A stretch of DNA of 41,732 nucleotides from Rhodobacterales bacterium (GTDB lineage Bacteria > Myxococcota_A > UBA796 > GCA-2862545). The number at the start of each line of letters is the position of its first letter. The first letter of the stretch is position 1. Below, in pieces: positions 29,668 through 38,131 of this stretch. The notes below the pieces were generated by a model, which did no database searches, was not told the DNA's origin, and saw nothing but the letters and a program-made list of their open reading frames with translations. The stretch covers positions 1 to 41,732 of the forward strand of contig JAACDH010000514.1 in the NCBI GenBank assembly GCA_009936995.1, read 5' to 3'. A program made the position numbers and the translations under genes.

Positions 29668-32600
29668 ATATAGGTCGGCAGCGCCGACGCGATCACCTGT
29701 CATCCAGTGACTCTCGGCCAATAGCGACCGGCCCTGTTCCGCCAAGACCATCAGATCGGCCAGCCGCGCTTTGTCGGCCACCTCTTGGAAATGGTAGGCC
29801 GCCTCACGGGGTTGACCAGACGACAGCATGATTCGACCCTGCAAAAGTCGGCGCTGTAAACGCAGGTGCAGGTGCTCGCCTCGCCCCAAGGACGCCGCCA
29901 TCTCGTCGACACACTCCTGGGCTCGCCCCAAGCGCTCTAGATCGATTTCACACCACGCAATCGATAGTAACAACCGATGGTATGCACTGGGATCTTCGTG
30001 ATGTCGTGCCTCGGGAGCCCGCTGGTAGAGTACCGACAGCGCCTCGGAGTAGCGGCCCTGTCGACGGACCGCTTCGCCCCATTGCGCCAAGGCCATCCAA
30101 AAACCCTGGACGTCGCCCATCCGCTGGAGCTGTGCCATGGCACGTGAGAGTTGTCGCTCGCCTTCTTCCAGTTGCCCTTGATTGACCCAACAAGCGCCAC
30201 TTCCCACCGTCGCATGAGCCAATAAGCGCATCTTTCGGTGGGCGCGGGCGATGGTCTCTGCCTCTACATATGCGTTATCCGCCATGGCATTTGCCCCACG
30301 AAAACGCAGACTATCGCCCTTTTCCATCAACATCCAACCCCGGAGCTCGGGCTCGGCACCTCGGGGCAGCACCCGCAAGGCAGTCGCGACACCCTTGGCG
30401 TAGGATTTGTAGTGTCCAATGGCGCGGAGTAACGTGGCTTGGCCCCAGGAGATTCGCGCCGTTAGAGCCGGGGACAAATCATTGATTTGTGATGCCAAAC
30501 CTAGGGTTTTCGCGGTGTCTGGGTCGGCGGGCTGCACCGCCTGCAGACACAGGCTGTACAGAAGAAAGACCTCGGCCATCGCCTGTGTTCGGCCTGATTT
30601 GAGATGTATAAGCTCTTGAACCAAGGTCTGAAGTACCGAATGGGCGGTGCGCACCTTACGTTGTTCGACCAGCTCTCGACAGATGACCACGGCGGCCAAG
30701 GAGGCCTCTGCCAATCGTCCCACCCGGGTGAGCGCAGCGACTTGAACTTCGGAGGACTTCCGACCGGCGACGGCTTGAGCCGCCCTGATCTGCCAAAGCG
30801 AGCGACGCACTGGGCTGACAACACCTCGAACCACTCGATGAACCGCCGGATGCGACCAGACAGGATCGGGTTGGTCGACAGGATGCCAACGGACCACACC
30901 CCGCCGGGTGAGATCGGAAACCAGGGGGATCACTTCTTGGATTTTCCAGCCCATTACCGCGGCCAAGATTCCCAAATCCGCCTTGGGAACCACCTCCATC
31001 ACCTGCAGCAGCCGTCCGTGCGCCACAGGTAGGCCTTGTAGAATTCCCTCTGCATCTGCCATGGCGCTGGCGGGCGGGCCGGCGATGCCCTTGGCGTTCG
31101 CCCACTCCAGCTGGTTGCCCTCTGCCTCGACCTCTCCGGTAAGCACCGCCCAAGCGATCGCCTCCTCGATATACAAGGGATGACCGCCGGTGTACCGATG
31201 AATATGCCGACACACATCGGCGGGCGGCGGGCGGCGGCCAAGCATCAGACCGGGGGCATTGGCAAGCGCTGACGGAGACAATGGCTGTAAAACCACTGGG
31301 GTTTCGGTTTCCAGAAATCGAATCAAGAGCGATGAGCGACGCACCGCCGAGGACACCGCTCCCACGAGGAACAACGCGCGAATATGTCGCCGCTGTAGTT
31401 CCTTTCTCACGCCCGCTATCAGTTCTAGGCCAATAACACCGGTCCCATGCACTTCTTGGAGAATAATAACCACTGGACGACCATCGGCCTTGCTGCGCGC
31501 CGCCACCAAGTCGGCGGCCGCTACCCGGATAGCCACCCGCGCCTTAGGCTGGCTCCGCATCTCGAGACGGGAGCTACTTCGAAGCGTCTGGACGGCCTCG
31601 ATGACCTCGGCGTGGTCTTCAAGGCCCTTACCCAAGTTCACAAAGAGCCGCACCAAGCAGGTGACATCGCGGTGGGGTCGCATCATCGCAGAGATCGCCG
31701 TCCAGCCTTTATCTTTTGCACCTGAATCCACATCCGAGAGCACCCGAACCCGGTCGGAACCCGCTTCGCCGAGCAACAGCACCAGGTCGCCCGGTCGCCC
31801 TCGGCCAAGACGCTCCCAAATCTCGTGCTGCTCGGGGATACGAGAAGTAGAGCGTGAGCGGTGAAGGGCCACCTGACTACGACTCGACAGCGGACGCCCC
31901 GCCAGACGCTCGAGGGCGGCGGCCACCAAGCCGGCGTTCGCGGGCCGATCGGAGGGCGCCTTGGCCAGCAGTTGCAGGATCAGCTCGACCAGAGGCGCGG
32001 CGAGTGACGGCACATAACCACGAGGGTCGGGCGGTTCCTCATTGATGTGCTGCCAGGCCAGCTCTGCCGGTTCTCTAGCGTTGAACGGTCGGCGGCCGAC
32101 CGCCAGTCGGTACAGCAGCACGCCCAGGCTGTACAGGTCGGACTTATAAGTGATCGCGACGCCTTGCATCTGCTCGGGAGAGGCATAGGCAAAGGTGCCC
32201 ACAAACTCACCTTCTGAGGTGATGCGCTCGGCGGCGTCAGACAGGTAGGCGGTACCAAAGTCGACCAGCTTCACCCGGCCATCGGGCAGCACCATCACAT
32301 TCGCACTTTTAAGGTCGCGGTGGACCAAGCCCCGGTCGTGCACGTAGTGCAACGCGCGCGAAAGGAAGAAACCCAGCCGCAGAACTTCATCGTCGCGCTC
32401 GAGCGCGCCGGGCGGACCAAAGCCCCGCAACCACTGCTCCACGGTGGCACCTTGGAGAAGCTCCATGGTCAGCCAGGGCTGTCCGTAGTGCAGACCGTAG
32501 TGATACACCCGAACCACGCCACTGTGATTCAGTCGGGCCATAGCCTCATATTCGCGATTAAATCGCTTCAGCGCTACCCGTGAATTGACCAACAGTTTGA

Positions 32601-32715
32601 GGGCAAGGTGTTGACCACTCGCGGGATCTTCCACCTCAAAAACTTCGGCGAAGCCCCCCCGGGCAAGTGGCCGCAGGACCCGGTAGGGCCCGATATGCTC
32701 GGGAATTACTGACAC
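29665..32715 (-). CDS. Kinase B: paralogue of kinase A, truncated by an in-frame TAG
   Basis: 1016 residues from a GTG at 32715, chosen because it aligns with the kinase A start (IPEHIGPYRVLRPLARGG versus LPEQIGPYGLLRPIARGG); a longer frame from a TTG at 32802 is less likely. The kinase domain is complete: K40, HRDLKSAN at 132-139, DFG at 152-154 and SPEQ at 179-182. The ATPase-like region is even more degenerate than in A: GEAGSDRV (316-323) at the P-loop and ILQEVHGTG at Walker B. TPR-like repeats follow. The frame stops at a TAG about 110 codons before the natural end. The protein may function truncated, since the kinase and most repeats remain. First gene of the operon leading to kinase A and ydbS/ydbT. 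Confidence 0.88.
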   Translation of the reverse strand: MSVIPEHIGPYRVLRPLARGGFAEVFEVEDPASGQHLALKLLVNSRVALKRFNREYEAMARLNHSGVVRVYHYGLHYGQPWLTMELLQGATVEQWLRGFGPPGALERDDEVLRLGFFLSRALHYVHDRGLVHRDLKSANVMVLPDGRVKLVDFGTAYLSDAAERITSEGEFVGTFAYASPEQMQGVAITYKSDLYSLGVLLYRLAVGRRPFNAREPAELAWQHINEEPPDPRGYVPSLAAPLVELILQLLAKAPSDRPANAGLVAAALERLAGRPLSSRSQVALHRSRSTSRIPEQHEIWERLGRGRPGDLVLLLGEAGSDRVRVLSDVDSGAKDKGWTAISAMMRPHRDVTCLVRLFVNLGKGLEDHAEVIEAVQTLRSSSRLEMRSQPKARVAIRVAAADLVAARSKADGRPVVIILQEVHGTGVIGLELIAGVRKELQRRHIRALFLVGAVSSAVRRSSLLIRFLETETPVVLQPLSPSALANAPGLMLGRRPPPADVCRHIHRYTGGHPLYIEEAIAWAVLTGEVEAEGNQLEWANAKGIAGPPASAMADAEGILQGLPVAHGRLLQVMEVVPKADLGILAAVMGWKIQEVIPLVSDLTRRGVVRWHPVDQPDPVWSHPAVHRVVRGVVSPVRRSLWQIRAAQAVAGRKSSEVQVAALTRVGRLAEASLAAVVICRELVEQRKVRTAHSVLQTLVQELIHLKSGRTQAMAEVFLLYSLCLQAVQPADPDTAKTLGLASQINDLSPALTARISWGQATLLRAIGHYKSYAKGVATALRVLPRGAEPELRGWMLMEKGDSLRFRGANAMADNAYVEAETIARAHRKMRLLAHATVGSGACWVNQGQLEEGERQLSRAMAQLQRMGDVQGFWMALAQWGEAVRRQGRYSEALSVLYQRAPEARHHEDPSAYHRLLLSIAWCEIDLERLGRAQECVDEMAASLGRGEHLHLRLQRRLLQGRIMLSSGQPREAAYHFQEVADKARLADLMVLAEQGRSLLAESHWMTGDRVGAADLY

Positions 32716-32892
32716 CGGGACAGGGTACCTCAGACCAACACCGCACCGCACTGCACTGCCCTCCTGCCTTGATTCAAGTTCGATTCCCCGGGCAAGACAC
32801 AATCCGAACCTCCGGATCGTCCTGGCGCATTCTGGGGTAGTCTTTGGTCGCGGTCCCTCCGCCAGCCCCTTCTCCTACCCGCTTGGTCCCCC

Positions 32893-34164
32893 ATGAATCG
32901 TATCTTCTTCGCCATGGTCGCAGTGGCCTTCTGCGTCGCCGGCTACCACCAGATTCTGTGGGATCCAACTGTCCATCCCAACCCCAGCCAAGCGCCCATG
33001 GAGCTGCTGTCGGCGAGCGCCCTCGACGCCGCCAGGCTCGCCGTCACGATCGTGCTCGAACTCATCGGCTATATGGCGCTTTTCCTAGGATTAATGAAGG
33101 TCGCCGAGGCCAGCGGATTGCTCGACATTATCGCGAAGCTGCTGCGACCTCTAATGGTGCGTTTGTTTCCCGATGTGCCGGCCAACCACCCCGCAATGGG
33201 CGCCATGATCATGAATATGTCGGCGAACGCGCTAGGCCTGGGCAACGCCGCCACCCCGTTCGGCATCAAAGCCATGCAAGAGCTCGACAAGCTCAACACT
33301 GAAAAGGGAACCGCCACCAACGCCATGGCCCTGTTCCTGGCCATCAACACGTCGGGCGTCACGCTAGTACCCACCACTGTCATCGCCTTTCGCGCCTCCT
33401 TCGGCAGCCAAAATGCCGCCGGAATCATCGGGACCACCCTGATGGCCACTTTGCTCTCAACGTCGGTAGCGGTCGTCGCCTGCAAGCTATACCAGCGCTT
33501 CTCGCCCCTCGAAGTAGACCCCGCTCCGGTGGAAGAAGTACCGCCGGAATCATCGGGATACCCGTTTTGGGTGTCCCTCGTCGCCTTGGCGTCGCTCTTC
33601 GCCTTGGCACCCGCGGCCATCACCTACGGAGACGTGGTCTCTCCGTGGATCATTCCGGGTTTAATCACCGGTATGCTCGGCTACGGATTCGCCCGTGGTG
33701 TGCCCGTCTACGAAGTGTTTGTGGAGGGCGCAAAGGAAGGGTTCAAGGTGACCATCCAGATCATCCCCTACCTGGTCGCCATCCTGGTCGCCATCGGCAT
33801 GTTGCGCAGCTCTGGCTCGGTCGACCTGTTTGTACACGCCGTCGGTCCCTTCTCCGAGATGCTCGGCATGCCCGCCGAAGCACTGCCCATGGCCGCGCTT
33901 CGCCCCTTCTCCGGTTCGGGCGCCACCGGCCTCATGACCGCAACCCTCGAAACCCAAGGTCCCGACAGCTTCATCGGCTATTTGGTGTCCACCTTACACG
34001 GTTCCACCGAGACCACGTTCTACGTCATCGCGGTGTACTTCGGGGCCGTTCAGGTGAAGAGAGTACGGCACACCATGGCCGCCGCGCTCACCGCAGATTT
34101 TGCAGGGGTGATCGGCGCAGTTGCCGCTGTACATTTGTACTGGTGGTTCCACGGAATGGCATAG
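32893..34164 (+). CDS. Fused SpmA-SpmB-type membrane protein (nucleoside-recognition/Gate domains)
   Basis: 423 residues, polytopic. The N-terminal half carries the SpmA-type Gate domain (MGAMIMNMSANALGLGNAATPFG, with the conserved N-x-x-G-x-x-A-A-T-P). The C-terminal half carries the SpmB-type copy (FVEGAKEGFKVTIQIIPYLVA, PMAALRPFSGSGATGLM, STETTFYVIAVYFG). In endospore formers SpmA and SpmB are separate and act in spore core dehydration. In Gram-negative bacteria the fused form is common and its substrate unknown. A linker of about 20 residues rich in Glu/Pro/Ser joins the halves. It is not obviously in an operon; the start ATG has only a weak ribosome binding site. Confidence 0.9.
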   Translation: MNRIFFAMVAVAFCVAGYHQILWDPTVHPNPSQAPMELLSASALDAARLAVTIVLELIGYMALFLGLMKVAEASGLLDIIAKLLRPLMVRLFPDVPANHPAMGAMIMNMSANALGLGNAATPFGIKAMQELDKLNTEKGTATNAMALFLAINTSGVTLVPTTVIAFRASFGSQNAAGIIGTTLMATLLSTSVAVVACKLYQRFSPLEVDPAPVEEVPPESSGYPFWVSLVALASLFALAPAAITYGDVVSPWIIPGLITGMLGYGFARGVPVYEVFVEGAKEGFKVTIQIIPYLVAILVAIGMLRSSGSVDLFVHAVGPFSEMLGMPAEALPMAALRPFSGSGATGLMTATLETQGPDSFIGYLVSTLHGSTETTFYVIAVYFGAVQVKRVRHTMAAALTADFAGVIGAVAAVHLYWWFHGMA

Positions 34165-34480
34165 TCAAAGCGCCGCAGCGTTGAACGTCTGACCTGCGCC
34201 TGTCGGGAAGCCCATGCCGTCCGGTACGACCTAATCTTGCCGGCGCGCGCCGGCGAACGTCGATGTCCGAGTCCCGAAAAGGGATCACAAAAGCCAAAAG
34301 ACCCTAGGTACTCACGGGCGCGCCGTCTAATTGGTCAGCACGCAATCGAGGCAGCGCACCGGATGTGGTCGCCGCGAAAGGGGAGCGGTCCTGGTGGAAA
34401 CAGGGCCAATATATTGTTCAACCTACCGTTTGTCGATGCGTGTTCTCGCGTGTTAATCTCTCTCATCTTTAGGTGTTCCA
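34165..34480. other. Intergenic stretch between the SpmAB gene and the amidase
   Basis: About 315 bp with no supportable gene. It contains one perfect GC palindrome (34239-34254). An AT-richer segment (about 34408-34480) sits immediately before the amidase and presumably holds its promoter. Composition changes noticeably at the right end compared with the flanking genes. No tRNA or riboswitch pattern was seen. Confidence 0.45.
34239..34254. repeat. Perfect 16-bp GC palindrome
   Basis: GCCGGCGCGCGCCGGC reads identically on both strands. It lies 75 nt after the SpmA-SpmB stop codon. It could be part of a terminator stem, but no loop or T tract follows; it may also be a chance GC palindrome or a methylation/recombination motif. 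Confidence 0.6.
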
Positions 34481-35158
34481 ATGTCATTTCAAACACGTCG
34501 TGGCCGTCGTCTCGCGCCCAAAACGCCCGGTCATCGGAAGGCAAGCCAGACCCAGTCAACGCCCACGGACGCCGCCGTAGCCGAGCACTTCGCACCCCAG
34601 GGTCTCGGGCCAGCGGGCCTCTACGATGGCCTCAATATCGTAGACGAGACCGGCACCTTCGGGGACCTGGCCTATGCCGACCGCACTGCTCCGGTCAGCG
34701 AGGTGATTCTGCACCAGACCGACAGCAGCACTGCCGATTCCACCCGCGACGCCTACAACAGCCGCATACAGGCCGGTAAACACATTGGCGCGCACTACCT
34801 CATCGACGAGGATGGCAACACCAGCCTGACTGTTCCCACAGATCGAATAGTGGGGCACACCGTCGACCACAACAACGCTGCTGTGGGCATCGAGACCGTG
34901 GGACTTCACACCAACCTCTCTGGGTCTACCGATCTACACAGTGACGTGGGTGCTTTGGATCTCGCACCCGACCTGAGAGCCCGTTTGCTGGGCTTGTCTC
35001 CCGAAGAACTTCGGAGGGAGATGGCGGACAATGGAAACAACATCTACGAGGACATCACGGGTCCCCAAAAACGAGCCAACTGGAATTTGCTCAGCGCGCT
35101 GGGTTCAGACCATGGGCTCGACCTGACCACGGCCGTCGACAGCCACGAGCATGTCTAG
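34481..35158 (+). CDS. Leaderless N-acetylmuramoyl-L-alanine amidase (Amidase_2/PGRP type), cut by in-frame TAG
   Basis: 225 residues before the TAG. A basic, Ser/Thr/Pro-rich N-terminus (1-30) has no signal peptide. The amidase fold follows: EVILHQTD (zinc ligand H78), GAHYLIDEDGNTSL, GHTVDHNNAAVGIETVG with E138, and DSHEHV with candidate second ligand H222. The family pattern H-x-x-V-x-x-K-T-x-G-E-G is interrupted: SHEHV, TAG, AKTLGEG, so the TAG occupies one of the two free positions and the catalytic Lys lies beyond it. It would cleave the MurNAc-L-Ala bond of peptidoglycan. The ATG has AGGTG 5 nt upstream. The lack of a leader and the basic tail suggest delivery by a dedicated secretion or contractile injection system, or lysis; this is inference. 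Confidence 0.82.
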   Translation: MSFQTRRGRRLAPKTPGHRKASQTQSTPTDAAVAEHFAPQGLGPAGLYDGLNIVDETGTFGDLAYADRTAPVSEVILHQTDSSTADSTRDAYNSRIQAGKHIGAHYLIDEDGNTSLTVPTDRIVGHTVDHNNAAVGIETVGLHTNLSGSTDLHSDVGALDLAPDLRARLLGLSPEELRREMADNGNNIYEDITGPQKRANWNLLSALGSDHGLDLTTAVDSHEHV

Positions 35159-35563
35159 GCCAAGACGCTAGGCGAAGGCGAGAACACCGAGGAGATGGTG
35201 ACGGATATGTTGGCCTGGCCGGAGAAAATCGCCGAGCTAGAACTGCAGCTTGCCGCCGCCCCATCTCACCGAGACATCATGGTCATCAACGGTGTCGATT
35301 ACCTCGACGACCTCGCGCCTATGGAAGCCTTATTGGAAAGCGAAAAGGCGAAGGCTGACGCAGTCAATCGCGACGGTACCGCAGCCGAGAACAACGCCCT
35401 CGAAGCGGAGACTATCCTAGGCGAGGGCGGCCCGGCGACCGATCGCGAGGCGCTACGGGTGTCTTTCTGGGACAATTCCCACCCCAATATGGCCGAACTG
35501 GATGATGCGTTATCTTCGGACCGAGTGGCCAACATTGGCCCGCTGGACGACGGGTTTTCGTAG
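35159..35563 (+). pseudogene. Amidase C-terminal segment beyond an in-frame TAG
   Basis: In frame with the amidase, directly after its TAG, the codons give AKTLGEGENTEEMV, which completes the conserved K-T-x-G-E-G block, and run 134 codons to a TAG at 35561. The rest is acidic and helical (EKIAELELQLAAAPSH, EALLESEKAKADAVNRD) with no named domain. A GTG at 35195 and an ATG at 35207 could start a separate protein, but the conserved block ahead of them shows that it was part of the amidase. Confidence 0.7.
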
Positions 35564-35665
35564 GCCGAACCCAGGTACCTAAGCTGGCCTGGCGCTGTTC
35601 GATACCGGAGACAAAGCAATCCCATCATCTATCGAAACCAGATACCACCCTGCGGGCCTCGCGGA

Positions 35666-36112
35666 ATGAGCGGCGAACTTCCAACGGTGGCCCCCATTAC
35701 TCTCCGCGAGGTAACGGTTCTCGGGTGCACACAGTGGGTGGCCGCTGGTGTCGGGGTATGGCTCATCACTGCACTCACTGGGGCCGTCTCGGCAGCGGTG
35801 CCGGCTTTGATGGTCCTGGGAACGGCGGCTGCGTGGACGGCACTGCGGGGTCAACGACGCGGCTGGTTGACCCCTGTTCAGGTGCGCGCAGTGTCTCGGA
35901 ACATCGCGCTCGGCCACGGACTGTTTTCCCTGCTTGGGGTGGGCGCCGCGGCTGTGTTGCGTCCGGGCTGGTTCGAGGGTGCGGTACCGCTCGCGACGAC
36001 GATCGCCTGCGGTCTCCTGGCTTCTATAGCTGGTGCTGGACTGACCTTGTGCGGGATCAACCTTGTGAACGAGAGCTGGGGATCGTTTGATGACCGTGGG
36101 GCGTCTAGATGA
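35666..36112 (+). CDS. Small membrane protein, about four transmembrane segments
   Basis: 148 residues. Hydrophobic segments lie at about 18-37, 41-58, 86-104 and 108-130, with a basic cytoplasmic-type loop (RGQRRGWLTPVQVRAVSRN) between pairs and an acidic tail (NESWGSFDDRG). No family recognised. It follows the amidase reading frame by about 100 nt on the same strand, a position and size compatible with an immunity or lysis-helper protein, but nothing in the sequence proves this. The ribosome binding site is weak. Confidence 0.6.
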   Translation: MSGELPTVAPITLREVTVLGCTQWVAAGVGVWLITALTGAVSAAVPALMVLGTAAAWTALRGQRRGWLTPVQVRAVSRNIALGHGLFSLLGVGAAAVLRPGWFEGAVPLATTIACGLLASIAGAGLTLCGINLVNESWGSFDDRGASR

Positions 36113-36132
36113 GCTGTGGAGGTCGCCCCCTG

Positions 36133-36384
36133 TCATCCCCCAACAAAGCGCGCAGCGTTCATACTTAATCCCGCTCTATGTCCGGAGGCGCGCTGAGCAT
36201 CAACCCAGTCCGCAGCCGCACATCTCTCGTCGTCGTCCGCCATTTGGGCGACCATAAGCGTCGCCTGCGACAGGGCGAGTCGCCCACAGCGCGGACAGGA
36301 CAGAAGATGTTGGTCGGGCAAGTCCGTGACTTTCATCTCGAAGTGGCCTTTAAGCGTGGAATCACACACAGGACATTGTTTCAT
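36133..36384 (-). CDS. Small zinc-ribbon protein
   Basis: 83 residues with a CxxC/CxxC ribbon at its N-terminus: C4-P-V-C7 and C30-P-R-C33, the second followed by GRLALS. The C-terminal half is helical (ADDDERCAAADWVDAQRA) and ends without features. Ribosome binding site GGAGG sits 5 nt before the ATG, in the 10-nt gap after the annexin-like gene, so the two are an operon. It could be a zinc-binding adaptor or chaperone for its partner; function unknown. Confidence 0.75.
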   Translation of the reverse strand: MKQCPVCDSTLKGHFEMKVTDLPDQHLLSCPRCGRLALSQATLMVAQMADDDERCAAADWVDAQRASGHRAGLSMNAARFVGG

Positions 36385-36394
36385 GAACGCCTCC

Positions 36395-37882
36395 TTATCC
36401 GTAAATCGAGAGGACCTGACCGGTCTTATATTTGAGGTCTACCAAGTTTCCCTCCATGGACATTTCTTCCAGGAACTTCAAAGATACGCTGGTTTTACCA
36501 TTCTTTATCTTGATGGGAATCTCAACCTTCGACTTGAGCTTGACCTGTGGCAACAGCTCGCTCGTACCCGTCAGCTCGTTCACGTCGATGTCGCTATTCG
36601 CACTGATCTTGGTGAACTCCTTTCCTCCACGATGCAGCCCCGAGTAGAAGTGCGTGAAGATGGCGGCCTGAAACGCCTCATCGATCTCAGGGGGGGCACC
36701 TGAGTGCTTCTGGACGAGCCAGGTGGCAGCAGCGATGCCACTGACGACGGCCTGTTGACACATTCCCGCGATGAGATCAGCGTCTCCCATAGGCAGATCA
36801 AATTTGGGCGTGATCGTCAGCTGTGGCGGCCCGCTGTCGCGGTCGAGCGGAATACTCCCCTTGATGCTTACGGCGAAGCCATTCAACGAGGTTTCATTAC
36901 TGATGGACACCACACTCTTGGTCTTGACGTCTAGTTCGCCATCCGCCTTTTTACCGATGGTCTTCTCTGTGGAAAGACCCACATCGCCGCCGCTCTTCAG
37001 ACCAAGCTTCTTGATATCCAATCCGCCGCCTACCGCAGCCGTCAAGCTGAGGCTCAACGTGTCTGCTTCGTCGCCCGAATTTTCATCGTCCATATGAGCG
37101 ATAATCCCGTCTACGGTGGTGCCGTCCATGAACGCCTCCGCCGCACGACCGCTCATCTTTTCGATGCCCATCCTTAGGCCCAGACCTAAGATCTCTAGAC
37201 ACTCTGTCGCACTATCCCCGGTCCCGACGGCGTCGGCGGATAAGGTCCAACCCACCTCGGCTTCGATAACATCTTTCCAGTACTGGCTCTTCCAGCCGAG
37301 GAAGAGCTCGACGCCCACACCCAGCGAAAAGCCCTCTCCGGTCTTCTCGCCTGACAAAATAAAGCTGAGGTCGAAGCCCAGACCCGTCGGGTGGTACACC
37401 TTGATTTTGATCGAACCCTCGAACAGCGTGTTCTCGATGGGAGCTTGCCCCTGGATGAAGACACCCACAACCGTGGCGAGGCTGGAGTAGTCGCTAACGA
37501 CCCCCAAGTCCGAAGCGAATTTCTGGACGTCCTTGGTCGCCGTCGTATTGAGAATACCGTTGGCCTTCTCCAGCTCGGACTCGGACAGGTCGTACGTGAG
37601 CCAGTCCATAATGATGGCGTCTTTGGCTGCGGCCTTCTTTCCCTCGGGGGAGAGCCCGGTTAGCGTTGAGAAGACCAATGCCTCGTCCGTACCCATCCCC
37701 CGACATGCGGTGATGATCTGATTTCGGGCCGCTTCGACTTCTTCCGCTAGAGACGCTGGCTGAACGTTCAGCCCCGCCAGGATTGCGGAATTCCCCTGTA
37801 GATCTTGGTCGCCCTGGCGCGGAGCTTGGCGTCTCTCCGTTAAAGTGGGCGTCTCCATCGGGGAATGGTGCGCGAAGTCCAT
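36395..37882 (-). CDS. Annexin-repeat protein with a beta-rich body
   Basis: 495 residues, no signal peptide. After a polar N-terminus, residues about 48-113 form one annexin-type repeat: ACRGMGTDEALVFSTLTGL, then YDLSESELEKANGIL. GMGT at 62-65 with acidic residues E102/E104 about 38 residues later fits the type II calcium site of annexins. The remaining 380 residues are mostly alternating polar/hydrophobic strands (IKIKVYHPTGLGFDLSFILSG, VGVELFLGW, LSLSLTAAVGGGLDI, PIKIKNGKTSVSLKFLEEM), suggesting a beta-sheet or barrel-like body of no recognised family. GTDE-type repeats occur in bacterial annexins and in some proteins associated with contractile injection systems. It probably acts at membranes; its role is unknown. 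It is followed after 10 nt by a zinc-ribbon gene. Confidence 0.72.
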   Translation of the reverse strand: MDFAHHSPMETPTLTERRQAPRQGDQDLQGNSAILAGLNVQPASLAEEVEAARNQIITACRGMGTDEALVFSTLTGLSPEGKKAAAKDAIIMDWLTYDLSESELEKANGILNTTATKDVQKFASDLGVVSDYSSLATVVGVFIQGQAPIENTLFEGSIKIKVYHPTGLGFDLSFILSGEKTGEGFSLGVGVELFLGWKSQYWKDVIEAEVGWTLSADAVGTGDSATECLEILGLGLRMGIEKMSGRAAEAFMDGTTVDGIIAHMDDENSGDEADTLSLSLTAAVGGGLDIKKLGLKSGGDVGLSTEKTIGKKADGELDVKTKSVVSISNETSLNGFAVSIKGSIPLDRDSGPPQLTITPKFDLPMGDADLIAGMCQQAVVSGIAAATWLVQKHSGAPPEIDEAFQAAIFTHFYSGLHRGGKEFTKISANSDIDVNELTGTSELLPQVKLKSKVEIPIKIKNGKTSVSLKFLEEMSMEGNLVDLKYKTGQVLSIYG

Positions 37883-38131
37883 ACGGCCTCCAGTATCAGT
37901 GGGAGGTCGGCGAGCCTTTCTTGTTCTCGTACATACAGCTTAGTAAAGGACATCCTCGGCGCCATCTATCACCGATCTCACGCGCTGCTGAAACGTAGGC
38001 CTTCGGTACATAATAGGCGGGACGAGAGTGAAGCCGTCGCGATTGCACGCGGTGACGCGAACGCCGGCTGGCCACGCACCCGCATCGATCACAGCGCTAA
38101 TTTCGACCACGTGAACGACCCGTGGGTGCCC

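Noticed and set aside
32778-32786. GTTCGATTC resembling a tRNA T loop
   Set aside because: Flanking bases do not pair into a T stem and no anticodon or acceptor arms can be drawn around it.
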